Positions 28,464-41,941 of a stretch of 64,000 nt of DNA are shown here, one piece after another; position 1 is the stretch's first letter; each line of letters opens with the position of its first letter. This DNA comes from Lobosporangium transversale. Lineage: Eukaryota; Mortierellomycota; Mortierellomycetes; Mortierellales; Mortierellaceae. The position numbers and the translations under genes were made by a program. Under the pieces are notes generated by a model, which ran no database searches, was not told the DNA's origin, and saw nothing but the letters and a program-made list of their open reading frames with translations. The stretch spans positions 1-64,000 of the forward strand of contig NW_019029041.1 in NCBI RefSeq assembly GCF_002105155.1. Direction: 5' to 3'.

Positions 28464-29291
28464 TTTGATTCTAAATTAATTATGCACGGAGCAATGGAAC
28501 TACAAAAAAAAAGCTCACAATGCAAGCCACATCGACTACAGTCAGCGACCTGCCGTTCATTGCTCAGCCTCAATTTTTACTTGGTCATAATTTTAACCTT
28601 TTCTATTTTTTTGCTGCTTTTCCTCCACACGCAGATCAACATTAGTCCCACTCATCTTGTTCTCGAGAAAATACCTGTACAACACAAGCACTAGATTGCA
28701 TTTTGAAGTTGTAAAGATTGCATTAGCAACTGACTCTCTCCTCAAAACTAACGAACGTCACATAACCTCTCGCACTTGTGCCACACAAATATCTCGTGCT
28801 CGCGATTTGAGCACATTCTATTGCAAGTTGCTATTACTGTATTTATTTCAATCTCAACAGAGTAATAAATGCTTTTGATGACCATATTCATGACCAAGTT
28901 GAAGCCAGGTGTTACTATGTTCCAGTCCTTGTCAATTGCGCTCTAACTGTGCTTCAAAATCATTTAGATCCAAGACAGATTTAGGTAGAGTTAGTTATCA
29001 TTTGAATTAATATTTGATATCATCCCCTTATATATGGAACACGATCTGTCGGTCAGTATATATATCTGGATTAGCGTGATGAAAATGAAAAGTGTTTTTG
29101 TGTTGCCATCTATCAAAACTGTTGTGAGAATTAGTTCCCCGGTAACTGAAACGTATAAAATTAATTAAAATTAGATCGACAAGACCGCCTCGCCGATCAA
29201 CAATGAATTATATACCCTTAAGAGAAGCATACCCAGTGATAATATCGAACCACACATAGGAGGAAGCCAGGACAGTGGTGCAGATTACCAA
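28464..29291. promoter_or_regulatory. Divergent promoter region, TrhO-like / ATAD2
   Basis: This 828-bp gap separates divergently transcribed genes. A TATA-like GTATAAAA near 29151 faces the ATAD2 gene. No other gene is supported; a frame at 28657-28878 lacks features. Confidence 0.45.
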
Positions 29292-32200
29292 ATGCAGGAA
29301 AATCACAATTACCCAGGTAACGATATGAACGACACTAAACGGCGCAGAATCCACGGTGAGGAGGAGTTCTCCGACATGTACACCACTGAGAATCATAGGA
29401 TCAATGGTGGGGACCCGGGAAAAAAAAACACAAGCGAAAATGAAGTTTCATTATCTTCGACGCTATCAGGGAAATCTATTCGCACGTCTACCAGAACCAT
29501 AAAAACAAGTGCAGTAAACTCTAGTGAGCTCCTGCGTTGCAAGAGCCAGCTACCTGAGACCCCTACAGGTCCTAGGTCGCTCGAATTAAGACAGCAAACC
29601 AAGAGAATTAATTACGCAGAAGAGGAAGGATCAGAGGATGAGGATGAGGCTCAATATGAGAGATCAGCAACTATACGTGAGACACAAACTCGTGCAAATA
29701 AGAATCAATCAAGGACATCATCACGATACCATCTCGAGAGCGCTCAGGAATCTGATTCCGATAAAAGCACAGGACTAGGGTCAGAACAGCAATCAGACGT
29801 TTTTACATCACGAACGCTCCGTGACCGACGACTTATCTCTGCTCCAAAACCATTTCCGGTCAACAACCAGCCATCGCGTCGTTCTTCAAATACTAGGCGG
29901 CATAGCGAAGCACATCAAAGTGGCGGACGGTACGAAAATTCAAATAGGATGTACCAGTCTAGCTCTCGCTCTGCAGCTGCGAAAAGAGCAATACCTATCT
30001 CTAGACCTATTACAGAGAATATGAGGATCACAAGAGGAATGAGTAGCTCGCTGTTACCCGATTCTGCAAATAGTCGCGATGTGACGCCGGATCAACCAAG
30101 TCGACAGAGAGGCAGAAGCAATTCACGTTTTCATCGCAGTGATTTTACTGACGAAGAACAGGACCTGGATGATCACGAATTCAAGCACGATGAAGCTGCA
30201 GATATGGAGGATGAAGAAATGGAGGGTGGGCCAGCTGATGATGAGCAAACGCCTGGACTAGCTAATGATGAAGGCAATACATTAACTCGTATGACACGCT
30301 TACGGGCACGCGTTCAATCACAGTCTGCGGTCGGCTCAAGACATGCTTCACCGAGACCGTCGCGCTCAAAGGCTACTCACTCTAACCCACAGCAGGATGG
30401 CGACCGAAAGTATGATCTTAGAGAGCGACCCAAAAACAGACCAGCTTATATCGCTGATCGGCCTATTCCGTCCCCCAGCAGACCCAGGTCTTCACGGATT
30501 AACAACTTCAGTGGACGAGATACTTTTGCTCGTCCAAGACAAGCTAGATCTAATCTGCTCGAAGCCCTCGCACGTGCAGCGGGTTCTTCGAGCGATGAAC
30601 TACAAGCACCCAACTTTAAGAGGCGTTCAGGTGGAAGTTCTTCATCACGAATATTACCAATGAACATGCATGAACTTGCTGACTCTAGACGGGATATCGT
30701 AGCTGCACGATTTACACAACCAGCTGATACTGACCCGCTTTCTGTGGGGAATAACGTTGATTTTACTAAAGTTGGTGGACTGGACCATCATATCAAATCA
30801 TTGAAGGAAATGGTTATTCTACCGTTGCTGTACCCGGAAGTATACTCGCATTTTCAAATAACACCTCCCCGGGGTGTCCTCTTTCATGGGCCTCCAGGAA
30901 CAGGAAAAACTCTTCTAGCCCGTGCATTGGCATCAAGCTGCTCTACCGAGACACAAAAGGTAGCGTTCTTCATGCGCAAAGGCGCAGACTGCTTGAGTAA
31001 ATGGGTCGGGGAAGCAGAGAGACAACTGCGTCTTTTATTTGAAGAGGCCAAGGCTTGGCAACCCAGCATCATATTCTTTGATGAAATTGATGGTCTTTGT
31101 CCAGTACGATCAAGTAAACAAGAACAAATTCATGCATCCATCGTATCAACAATGCTTGCTCTTATGGATGGCCTCGATGGGCGAGGTACGTATCAGTTAC
31201 ACAAACAGGCCTCATGTGTTATTGTACTTTTGAGTCGCAGAATTTAACTTTCTAATATTGTATATTGTATACTATTTCAGGGCAAGTGATTGTCATCGGC
31301 GCCACCAATCGCATAGATGCCATCGATCCGGCACTTCGTCGTCCTGGACGGTTCGACAGAGAGTTTTACTTCCCGTTGCCTAATGAGGCCGCACGTAGGG
31401 CTATCATTGATATCAACACATGTGGATGGGCTCCCCCTCTAGATGAAAGGTTCAAAGATGAATTGGCAAGGATGACTACACAGTATTGTGGGGCAGATAT
31501 TAAGGCGCTCTGTACCGAGGCGGCCTTACGGGCAATCCGGCGGCGATATCCACAGATTTACGAAAGTAACGAAAAACTCCAAATTGATGCCTCAACTATT
31601 ACAGTCGAAGAGATTGATGTACTGAAGTCAGCCAAGGCTTTGACGCCTGCATCCTATCGCGTCACTGGAGCAACAGCATCCCCTTTGCCTGAAAATATGA
31701 AGCCACTTCTTCTGGACCAATTCGATAGAGCTTGTAAAGTTCTTAATTCGATATTCTCGGGTTCTAACACTAAAATCGAAAAAGACGGCATGCTTGAAGA
31801 CGATGATGCATCATTTCAATCTATGGGATATCGTAGCTTCGAAAAACTCAAAACATTTAGGCCAAGGATGATAATTACTGGTGATCGGGGAATGGGGCAG
31901 CGTTATATCGGGCCTGCTCTTTTGCACTATCTGGAAGGATGTGCTGTTCAACAATTTGACTTGGCAGCTTTGATGTCTGAATCAAATAGGACACCAGAAG
32001 CAGCATGTGTTCAGTACTTCATAGAAGTTAAGCGACATGCACCCAGTGTGATCTATATCCCACATATAGATGTATGGTGGTCGGTAGTTTCTGATACTGT
32101 AAAGGCCACTTTCTCCAATATGCTTGAAGACCTTGGCCCACAAGACAGAATACTTTTTCTAGCTACGAGTGAGACAACAATGTCCAATTTACCCATTACC

Positions 32201-33899
32201 GTGCAGCGTTGGTTCCCGTTGGGCGGGAAAGATTATGTCGAATTAGCACATCCTAAAGGCAAGCACCGAGGAGCATTCTTTCAGGCGCTTATTGACGATC
32301 TCGCACGGCCACCTTCTGACTTCTTACCACCACCTACTGCACTCAGAGAGCCAGAATTACTCAAGAAGGCGCCGCCACCCCAGCCTCGCGTCCCTACAGC
32401 GGAAGAAAAGAAATTACTGGCGGAGCATGATCAATATGTACTTCGGGAATTGCGTATTTCACTTCGAAATATAGTGGATGAACTATACAAGGAACGCAAG
32501 TTCAAACCTTTTTTTAGGCCGGTAGAGCCAGAAGAATCGCCGGATTATTACCAGATCATCAAAAAACCCATGGATCTGATGACCATCAGTGAAAAAATCA
32601 ATGACAGGATGTACTTGGAGGTTAAGGAATTTTTGGCCGACATCGATCTGATTGTTGACAACACAACTCTGTATTATGATATACAGGACCCTAACAGAGT
32701 CATCTACAGGGTGAGCCAAGCATACTCTGAAATATATTTTTTTCCCCTCTTTCTTTTACTGACTATTGTTTCCTGATAATTAAACATTGATATTATAGGC
32801 ACGGGCTTTCCAGGACGTTGCGTACTCTATGGTTGGTCGACTTGACCCAGACTTAATCACAGAGACTGGAAAAACGGCGACGCGCGTTCGACAAGAGGCA
32901 AAAGTACAACAAAAGATTCCAGGAGAAAGAATGAGCCGCCGCATACTTGGACTTGAAGCTACCGCTGTATTGGATGATCCAGAGATGTTGCTTCGAAGCC
33001 GTACTACTCAGGCAAAATCGGCATTGGATTTTACTCGCGAAGGCATTGTGGGTACCTCTTCGATCAAAGCTGATGAGGATCAGAGCCAAAAGCGATCTCA
33101 GAATCAACAACGTCTAGATGCCTTGATTGCAGCTCAAGAAGCTGTAAATGACCAACTGTCCAAGGATGACGCTGATGACAGTAGTACATCTCTTTCGATA
33201 CTTTCATCGCGTGCAACATCTAGTGTCCTCAGCGTGACAGCTGCACCATCAGTAGCAGATGAATGCGAGGAAATGATGCAAGCGTTGAATGGGGAAATAG
33301 AAATAGGTCAAGAAAACCTCGAATCAGCGGATATGTCGACACAAATGAAGGATAACTCTGATATCACTAAGAGGCTATATGCCACGGAGTCGCCCGCGGA
33401 TGTTAAAACAGCTGCAGAATTTGAGCATGAGTCTGAACATTCTATGTCCGTGGAAATGCGACAAGCAGTGAAGACAGAGGAAGAAGAGGAAGAAGTCAAC
33501 GAACCGAAGCATGTGATATTGGATATGGATGCGGTAGCTCTTTTGCAACAAAGTCTTGTTCGAGACACTGAGGGATTCAACATTGAGGAGCTTGACCGCC
33601 TTAGGGCATCTTTATATGCGGATATATGGGAGAATCGGGGCAATTGGGACAAGCAGGATTTACTTGCGGTAAAGAACAGCTCTGCTTATGGCCTTTAATT
33701 AATTTTCATGTATCCCCTATTGCAATATTATCAATACTATGGCTCTTTAGGAACCAGAGCAATTGACCTTTCCTAATTATTTTTTTTTTTGCTGCTTGTT
33801 TAGGAAATGACAAAAAAAGTTGCTACAGCTGTAAACCTTCACTACAAACTTCAGGAAAATGATCTGCATGCTTCTACTATGTCAGATCTATTGGTATAG
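29292..33899 (+). CDS. YTA7: ATAD2/Yta7-type AAA+ ATPase with bromodomain
   Basis: Exons 29292-31185, 31281-32710, 32799-33668 and 33804-33899 give 1429 residues. The family acts in the nucleus on chromatin, regulating histone H3-H4 levels and transcription. The first about 480 residues are acidic, Arg/Ser-rich and disordered. AAA domain 1 follows (VGGLDHHIKSLKEMVILPLL, Walker A GPPGTGKT at about 533-540, Walker B IIFFDEIDGL, ATNRIDAIDPALRRPGRFDRE). A degenerate second AAA domain (ITGDRGMGQRYIGPALLHYL) comes next, and a bromodomain lies around residues 1035-1125. The bromodomain ZA region (FFRPVEPEESPDYYQIIKKP) is clear, but the acetyl-lysine Asn appears replaced (see findings). The last small exon restores a C-terminus EMTKKVATAVNLHYKL. 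Confidence 0.93.
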
Positions 33900-34038
33900 T
33901 CAGTTATGAATCAAAAGTAAACACTATCTTAACTAAAAACTTGTACAACATTGAATTAATGAACGTTGTTTGAAATAAATTACATTTTAGCTCTAGTTCG
34001 CAAAAAAAAAAAAAAAGGGGGGCTAATAAAACGTTTGT

Positions 34039-35392
34039 CTATGAGCGGTCGTTGAGGAGAGCAGAACTGATTTGCTTTGAGATGGTTTGACTAGCTCGAC
34101 CTGAACTACTTGAGCCATTTTGCTCATTTACATCACCATCTATTGCTTGCTTTTGCTCTCCTGTCGCATTTAGCGTTTTTTCCGACCTCACAATGCCAGC
34201 CTTCCAAAGCTGAGACAAGCCTTTCTTCTCAAGCTTGATATAAAATGGCTTCTCTGTTGACTTGCTGGCATTTTTAGCCTTAACTCCACTTTGTACGGTA
34301 GCTGCTGCTACATCTGGAGATACTGTCGACTCTGACACTGCGCTCTGTTGTTGTTGAGTCGAAGCTTGTATTGAAGCAGTTGCTTTCACAGATGATCTTT
34401 CTTGAAGAGGTAGAGCTGATTTGAATGGTTCAGATGAATGCCGATCCTCTCCCCCTATTATTGATCTTTCTGGTTCTGAAGGTATTGATGCCGCTGCTAT
34501 ATTACTATTATGCTGCTGTTCTGACATACTTTCGCTGCCTTCCACCGTTATTTGTTCTTGTCCTTGTCCCTGTCCTTGTCCCTGTCCCTGCTGTTGCTGT
34601 TGCTGTTTTTGCAATTGCTTGGCCCTTGCAGCTCTTAGTTCATTTATATCAAAGAATCCATAAAAACCCGTGTGTTTATAGATGACAGAACGTGACGATG
34701 GCATGTGCCCCGTCCTTTTCAGTTCGAAATCCTTGAGTCCGACTCGAATATAGCCATCTGCAAGTGCTTTTTGAAGCGATTCCTCTTTTTTAAATGTCAA
34801 AAATCCATATCCAAAATATTTTTTTGTCTCAGGGCACTACAACGAATGGAGATCACAAGAATACTCGATGATTTAATGTCTTAAAATATTTATGTTGTGA
34901 TAATAGGGAACCTTTAAAAATAAGTATATTTATTTCACTTACCCTAGCGAATTGATACTGCGTTAACGGGCCATAGTTAAACTTAATATGACTAATAAAC
35001 ACCTGTGCCTCTTCCAATGAATAGATTTTATCCGGACTCCTGAAAAATATACGATATAGCTCTGGATCGTCCACTACGGTGCTGCTACGTTTCTCAAACA
35101 AGTCCGAGTAATTTTCCGCATCTCCTCTTTTTTGCTTTTTGTTATAGTATTTCTGCGCCCGCCGGTTATTGGGAATCTTTCGGAAAGGTAAGCTTTTATG
35201 AAGATGGTCATCCTGTAAGATAGTGGCATTAGCGCCTGTTGCTGTTGCTGTTGTTGTTGTTGACTTTTGAGAATAATTCCTTGATAATGTGGACAAAATT
35301 TGACACAGCCGAGTTTTTGGATTGACTGTCCGCAGCCTTGACAGATTATCTTTGCCAACCCAGAAACTGTTCTTGAGAAGCAAAGCGGCCAT
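34039..35392 (-). CDS. Predicted mitochondrial RRM-like protein
   Basis: Two exons, 35392-34943 and 34836-34039, give 415 residues. The N-terminus (MAALLLKNSFWVGKDNLSRLR...RNYSQKS) looks like a mitochondrial presequence. Around residues 110-195 is an RRM-like segment: LYRIFFRSPDKIYSLEEAQ, GPLTQYQFARCPETKKYFGY and GFLTFKKEESLQKAL. The intron lies exactly inside the RNP1-like strand. After that come a basic helix, a Gln/Gly-Gln repeat (KQQQQQQGQGQGQGQGQ) and a Ser/Thr-rich tail. I do not recognise a named family; an RNA-related mitochondrial role is inference. Confidence 0.6.
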
Positions 35393-35595
35393 GAGATTTC
35401 TTTTTTCTTTTTTGAATCAAAAGTGCAGAGGATGTAATAAAAAAGAGATCAGTTTTTGTAAAAAGAAAAAGAATTATCAAAGCCACCTAGACGCAAAGAC
35501 CACCTTTTTGGCAAGTGGCAAGTGTCTTGGGCCCAAACGAGCTATTCCTTCACTGCGTCATTCCTATTTTTTTTTTTATATAATTATATATTCTC

Positions 35596-37740
35596 ATGGA
35601 ACCAACAACAGAAAGTGACGATACTCATCGTAAGAGCCACGACCATCGTCATCGCGACCGTGGCCGTGACAGGGAGCGTGAGCGCGAACAAGGCAGAGAA
35701 AGAGACAGAGAAAGAGAAAGAGAAAGAGAGCGTGATAAGGACAGAAAGCATAGACATCATGATAAGAACGATGAACAGCACCAAGACGGAGACAAGCATA
35801 AAAAGCACAAGTCTCCATCATCCTCTTCCTCGAAATCAAAGCACCATGCTCATAATGAGAAAAAGGATAGAGATCGACATAGCCATCCTCGTCATAAGTC
35901 GTCATCATATTCTAGACATGATAAGAACAAAGATGAACCCGGTAGCAACTCTAGGAAGAAAGACAGTTCACATAGGGACGATATTGACGCCCCCATGGCT
36001 GAAGCTGATGATGACATGTGGGTTGAGAAAGAGATTCCAGGTATCGATCCACCACCTCTCATTTCCGAAACAACGGTATCTTCTGACTCTTTAGTCGAGA
36101 AGCCATCCAGTATGTCAATTCAACCTACTAAAGAGCGTGAGAACAATGATAAACCAAAGCGTGATGCTTGGATGATGGATGACGGCGGCTTGGATTTTGG
36201 ATTGATGGGAGCAGTTCGAGTCAAAAAACCAAAGGAAGAAAAACCTGATCCGGAGAAGGCAAGCTTCTTTCCATTTAACGGTTAGATGATTATACAAAAC
36301 ATGCATTAATCTCATGCTGTCTATTAATGCTATTTTTTTTATGTTATCATTTATGCTTTGTTATTCACGATATAATCTTTATAGCCCAAGTTCAGCAGTC
36401 GCGAATTGAATGTGCAGCTTGTTACAGGTGTTCATGTTGATGAGATCCCAGTCGGTAAGTCGCTCGTTTTTTCGCCTATTTATTTATTTGAAGGAGTGTG
36501 AGGAAGAATGTGTTTGAAAGCAGTCAAACTAAAATGAATGGTTTTTGCAATTTAATCTCGCCATAGAAAAACCATCCTATACTATCGGTGATGCAGGTTC
36601 GAACTGGAGAATGACAAAATTGAGACGTGTCCTGGAGACTGCAAAAGAAGAGGGTGTCGCCCCCGAAGTTATTGGTATTGAGCGATACGGGGTAGGGAAC
36701 TACTTCTTTCCTTTGTCCCTCTACAGTACACTCATCTATTGATATGCAATAATCTTTAAAGCCGCTGCGAGAGAATCATGCTAATCAAGTGATCGCACCA
36801 AAATTAGTCAATAGAAAAGTTTAACGAAGCAATGGAGGAACGCAGAGAGCTCGATCGACGAGCGGCTCAGAAAAAGGAATCTCGCAGTGGAAGATCGGAT
36901 AACAATCGTGATAGACGAGATAGGGATAGAAATGACAGACTTAAAAGCGATGATAGAAGAGATATTAGGCGAGATAACGATGACGACGACCATCAGAGCC
37001 GCAGCGACAGTAATGAGCACAGGCCATCTTCGAGAAGCGGTCGGCTCTCAGAATTCAGCTCTGCTGCATCTTCACCTTTCCAACGACCCATGGATGAACA
37101 GGAGAGATTGGAAAAGGAACTGGCAAAACGTATAAGAGGAAAGGAGCGGGAGAAGGACCAGGAACGGAGACATACACCTATTCCATCGCCATTCGCGACT
37201 CATGTATCTTCACCTATTCCAAACCATTCAGCAGAACCTGTTTTGTCACCTGATCAACTTAACAAACTCAGAGCAAAAGCTATTCGCGCAAAAATGTTGG
37301 GCATGCCGGACGCTGAAGCTCTTGAAAAAGAATATGAGGAAGCTCAAAAGGCAATAACAGAAAGAAGTTCATCTCAGCCCCCTGTAGAAGCACAGAGGAC
37401 TGTGGTGATTCAAACCATGGGACGGTCTAATGAGTCCTCCTCACCTGCACCACTTGGTCCTGGCAATAGCAAGGCTAAGGATAAGAAGAAAATTGCTACG
37501 CATGATGAACAAGGAAATAGGATGGCCTACGAAGGAGAAGAGAGCGGTTTAGATTTACACGATTTGGTCAGACGTGAGAAGTTGAATTTAGAGACGAATA
37601 TGGACAAAGAACTAGCTCGTAGGATCACAAGAGACGCCACATTTAGAGTAAGTACAAATGCGCAAGCATATTGTTGCCTTGTCTACTTTTTATATTCTGT
37701 AAAAAGTGGAGAGCTGATAAAACTGCTACTGCCACTGCTG

Positions 37741-37778
<38 letters not shown>

Positions 37779-38696
37779 AGGATGATCTTGATTACATGGA
37801 CGAAAATGCAGACAAAATTGCTCGAACCGTAAAGAAGAACGATTCGCAGCTTAAGAGTGCAGCTATCTACGACTACCGTAAGACCCAGTCGGCGCTCGAA
37901 AACTGTCCTATGTGCTTCAAGGATGATGGGCGCACTCCACCCATCATGCCTGTAGTGTCAATGGGTTCAAGTGTTTATTTAGGCTTACCACTGTATAAAG
38001 AGTTCCTGCCGGGCCACTGCATGATTGTACCAGTACAACACATTACATCAACATTGGAGTGCGACGACGATGCATGGGACGAGATTCGTAACTTTATGAA
38101 ATGCTTGATCCAGATGAATGCAGCCGAAGATAAAGCGGTCATATTTTCTGAGACTGTGATCAATCTTCAATGGCAGAAGCATACTGTGATCGAATGTATC
38201 CCTATCCCATGGGATGCTGGCCAAGCGGCACCTGGATACTTTAAAGTAAGTTGACAACTATTACTGGCTACGACACTTGGATAGCAACTTTTTTATCGGA
38301 ACGATTTGTTTAAGCGCTTAAAACTTTTTTTCTCTCCAATAGGAAGCAATTTTAAATGCGGATGAAGAATGGTCTCAACATAAAAAACTAATTGAGACTG
38401 ATGCTAAGGATCCATCTAATGGTGGGTTCCGGCGGAGACTGACCAGCAAGCTACCCTATTTTCACGTATGGTTTGGATCACCCGATAAAGGCTATGGACA
38501 TGTTATTGAGAACGCTGATAAATTTGAGGATTACTTCGTGAAGGAAGTATTAGCCTCGGTTTGTGAGATGGACGCGTTGCAGTGGTCAAGAAGGAACAAA
38601 AAGAGGATCCCTGTAGTGGAGAACCCTCGGCGTATTGAGGAGTTCAAGAAGAGCTGGAAAGCCTGGGACTGGACCCGGTCTATATCCGGCAAATAA
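35596..38696 (+). CDS. CWF19L2: CWF19L2-like spliceosome-associated protein
   Basis: Exons 35596-36258, 36385-36454, 36567-36691, 36808-37647, 37781-38245 and 38343-38696 give 838 residues. Cwf19-type proteins work on intron-lariat spliceosomes. The N-terminus is His/Arg/Asp-rich low complexity, then RDAWMMDDGGLDFGLMG. SSRELN and KPSYTIGDAGSNWRMTKLRR follow, matching the family. The CwfJ C-terminal domains 1 and 2 are intact: CPMCFKDD, GSSVYLGLPLYKEFLPGHC, IVPVQHI, a HIT-like block, then PYFHVWFG, GYGHVIENADKF, and the terminal WKAWDWTRSISGK. Exon 1 must end before GCAAGC, giving a GC-AG intron, for the frame to continue. Intron 4 carries A33. The gene ends 68 bp from the convergent S2P stop. 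Confidence 0.9.
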
Positions 38697-38764
38697 ATCT
38701 CATTTTTTTGACTTGTGAAGCAAACCGAACCAATTCTTTAGATGAAGTTAAAATTTATTTTTCC

Positions 38765-39677
38765 TTAAAGTATTGTTGCAGCCATCTGTATAAGACTGCC
38801 AATCATCACCCAACCCAGAAGGACTGTGGTACTGGCTACAATCCCTTTCACGATCTTGGATCCTTTTGGAAGACCTGTAGTGGAAGAGTTGGACAGTCCT
38901 ATTGCCGCTGCATGACCACTATCTGTTGAGCACTCAGCTATGGTGGAACGCATCGATTGTGAAAACCTATAGGTCTGCCAAAGCGAGTAGGCCAGCGCGA
39001 CAAACGCTTTGAGTGCATGATGACCATCTAAATGACGGGCTGGAACAATATTCAAAACCGACAAGGCCAATGAAAACGACATGGTGTACTGAATTGTGAG
39101 TAAGATTGCATTTGGAAGCCACAGCGGCAGAAATAACCAGCGAGATCTCATGGCCGTCACTTGGACAGTCTCCCAAATATCCTTCGGATCCCCCTGATAC
39201 AAAACTATTTGTTCAGCCGGGACAAGGCCCGAGAGGCCGCTAACAGATTCTGTAATGCCTGTTGATGTTGATGCTCCCACTGATGACTGTGCTATGAGAT
39301 AAAGCCTTATGATTGAGATAGGTTCATAGGCAACGAAAGGTCGATAGCACGAACTGCCTTCACCACATGTCGGCTCCTGCGGCGTGCATCGAGCCCGATT
39401 TGGATCGGCAAGGATCTCAAATGATGGTAAGCACTGTCCATTCTTGGCTAATACTCTGTCGTTCGTTCCCTGAGATGATATCGGGTTGGGTGGATGCAAA
39501 GGGTCAATTGGCGTGAAGCAAGATAGTGAACGGTCTTTGGAATGTCCGAATTGCATATCTGGCGCGAAAAGACAGCAATCGGATGGTTTAACTAGGCCAA
39601 CAATAAAGTGTAAAAAGCATAAATAAATAAATAAAAATGTACAAGACCTTGAGCATAGATTCTCTGGCATGTCCAAT

Positions 39678-39709
<32 letters not shown>

Positions 39710-41403
39710 AAGTCCATTGAAAACTTCCTACCAAATAGAAGAGTGTTTGGGACACAGAAGCCTGAGACCAACTTGGAAGGTTGGCTATGGAGACTTGGAC
39801 TTGCCTGAGAAGGAAGAAGAACATCCGACCAAACGTCAAGTGGATTGCCTTTGAGCAAGGTATCATCAACTCGTGTAATCACGCTTCCTGGTTTCAAGAC
39901 ATTGTACAAAGGTGATTCCTAATGGGTTCGTTGGATAGGATGAGGCGTTCCGGTGAGTATATTTCATTAAATAGCCAAGCAATGAAAAGCATAAAGACAT
40001 TGCTCTTGCTTACAGGCGCTATATCCACAACGCTAAGTCCATCATCCATTTGCTTCCAGCCAATCAGTCGAAATGATAGTTGCAAGGCTCCACTAGAAAG
40101 GAAGATCCATGCAATTACAAAAAGAACCGCGTTATGCCATACTCCTGCGCAGATGACCCGCAGCTGCTGCAAAGGAGACATGATTGCCAAAGCCCTCGAT
40201 GAGATATCCACAAAGGCTCCTGGATATAATATGTACAAGAAGATGCCTGCTGATGATACTTGGGTCTTCTCTCTATTGATGTTGATACAGGATGATGAAT
40301 TGATGAGAAGAAGCAAAAATACTGATGATCAGACTACGAAAAGCTATAGAGCAAGGATCGACTGCTTATATCTATATAGCCTAGTTATTACCTGGCTGCA
40401 GCAACGGCATGTCCAGCCTCGTGAACAATCCCAGACACCAGAAGTGCAATTAGATAGTAAGGGAGATGTGACAGAGGAAGTGTGAGGCCTGGAATCTAAG
40501 GACGTAAAAAAATAAAATAAAATAAAATAAAACAATGATGATTCAGCTTTCAATTCGTTGGCAATGGATCTATGCTGATGACCCTCTTGTCATTGGTGCT
40601 ATTAGATCGTAAATCATCAGTACTTACAACAGGGACAAACACCATGCCATTTTCACCAGAATTAGAAACAGCAGCGGAACTCTGGGAGGGTGCATCAGAC
40701 AGACTCCCTGAACCATCATTAAAATCTCTTTTCCTGAGGTGATACGACAATCCGCCACTAGTTGCGCCAGTATCCGAGTGATATTTTCCCGGATCCGGTT
40801 CAGAAGCCCGCACTGTAAACGATGATGGTGATTCAACCGACCAGATCGTCCACAGGAAAGAAGTCGCCAGTAAGATCAGTTTGATTGCTGCATACATCAG
40901 CAAAACCCAACCTGCAACCATGGCCAGCATGGCAAAGACTATCCCCATTCCATACCATATTCTCCAGAAGCGTGTCAAGCTGGGTGCATTTCCCAGGCGG
41001 AAAAAAAATGAGTTGAGGCCCGTCGTGGAAAATCGGACATGGAAAGGCTTGACCAACAGCGCACTGTTGCTAGAGGATGACACTATGGACTTTGATAGTG
41101 AATTGATTGGAGAAACATTCCCTACACTTACGGCTGATGCTGTTGATGTTGGTAAGAGTTCGTAGTCCTACATGACACAACAACGAGGGAAGTGGCGAAG
41201 AGGAATGTCAATTAACATTTAATTTATATGAGATTCGATAGAGAAGATATTGGGCTAAGTAAAGTTACTTGCTTACTTACAGGACCGTTGCCAGGGCCCG
41301 TCGGGAGGTTTGGTCGATTGAGAAAGCGCTGAAGGAGGAATAGAAAGGTGTGGATACAGACCCAAGTTAGCAGGAACGGTGCTAATAGCTGAGAAGCTCC
41401 CAT
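38765..41403 (-). CDS. MBTPS2: Site-2 protease (intramembrane zinc metalloprotease)
   Basis: Minus-strand exons 41403-41281, 41167-40628, 40495-40392, 40272-40014, 39918-39732 and 39591-38765 give 679 residues. S2P cleaves membrane-anchored factors such as SREBP or ATF6 within the Golgi membrane. The zinc motif HEAGH sits in the hydrophobic stretch GIVHEAGHAVAAA (about residue 246). The second signature, LNIVPARHLDGHHAL, lies near residue 590 and contains the metal-binding Asp. Between them are hydrophobic helices, a PDZ-like segment (ESPLYNVLKPGSVITRVDD) and a Cys-rich luminal insert (CCLFAPD, CLPSF, CTPQEPTCGEGSSCY). The N-terminal half also has membrane helices and a disordered loop. Intron 5 carries an A/T tract of 28. 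Confidence 0.93.
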
Positions 41404-41941
41404 GCTACCAGTATTTATGCCAGTGTCTTGTGTCTGCGTGGAATGAGGTCGTGCTTAGTGTTTTGAGTCTAAACACTACTCGAGTGTGCTGCTAATGGCC
41501 AATTAATGCAAGAATTGGCTGTCAGGATGATGGATGGACAAACAAAAGAAACGAAAGATGAATTGGTTGTTTAGTTTGGACAAAGGGTCTCGCAATATTA
41601 TTCGGGAATAGCACGAATAGCACAAACAGTCCAACCGTCGTCCAAATAATTATTGTTGCAGATCTGCAGTGATTTCCTTTTCTGTTGGCTTTGTCCAACA
41701 TGCCAACCTTGGCCTTCCTTGGCTTTCAGATACTCCTCCTCCGTCTTTTTTTTTTTTTTGTAAATAAGGCTATACCTCCGGGCATTAAGAAAAATATAAT
41801 TAATCTTAAAAGTCTTTAATACAAAGAAAAGTGTAAAGCAATATATTTTTTTATCTATGGTAATATGTCCTTCCAAAAACAAAACTCTCTGGTTATTCTT
41901 CCTTTTCAATGTCTCCACTCCACAAGCCTTTTTTTTCTTTT
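41404..41941. other. Intergenic region between S2P and importin-5
   Basis: This holds the S2P promoter side and the importin-5 3' flank. A minus-strand frame ending at 41598 has a protein-like last part (EEEYLKAKEGQGWHVGQ...) preceded by an A14G tract, but I cannot build a gene around it. Confidence 0.4.
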
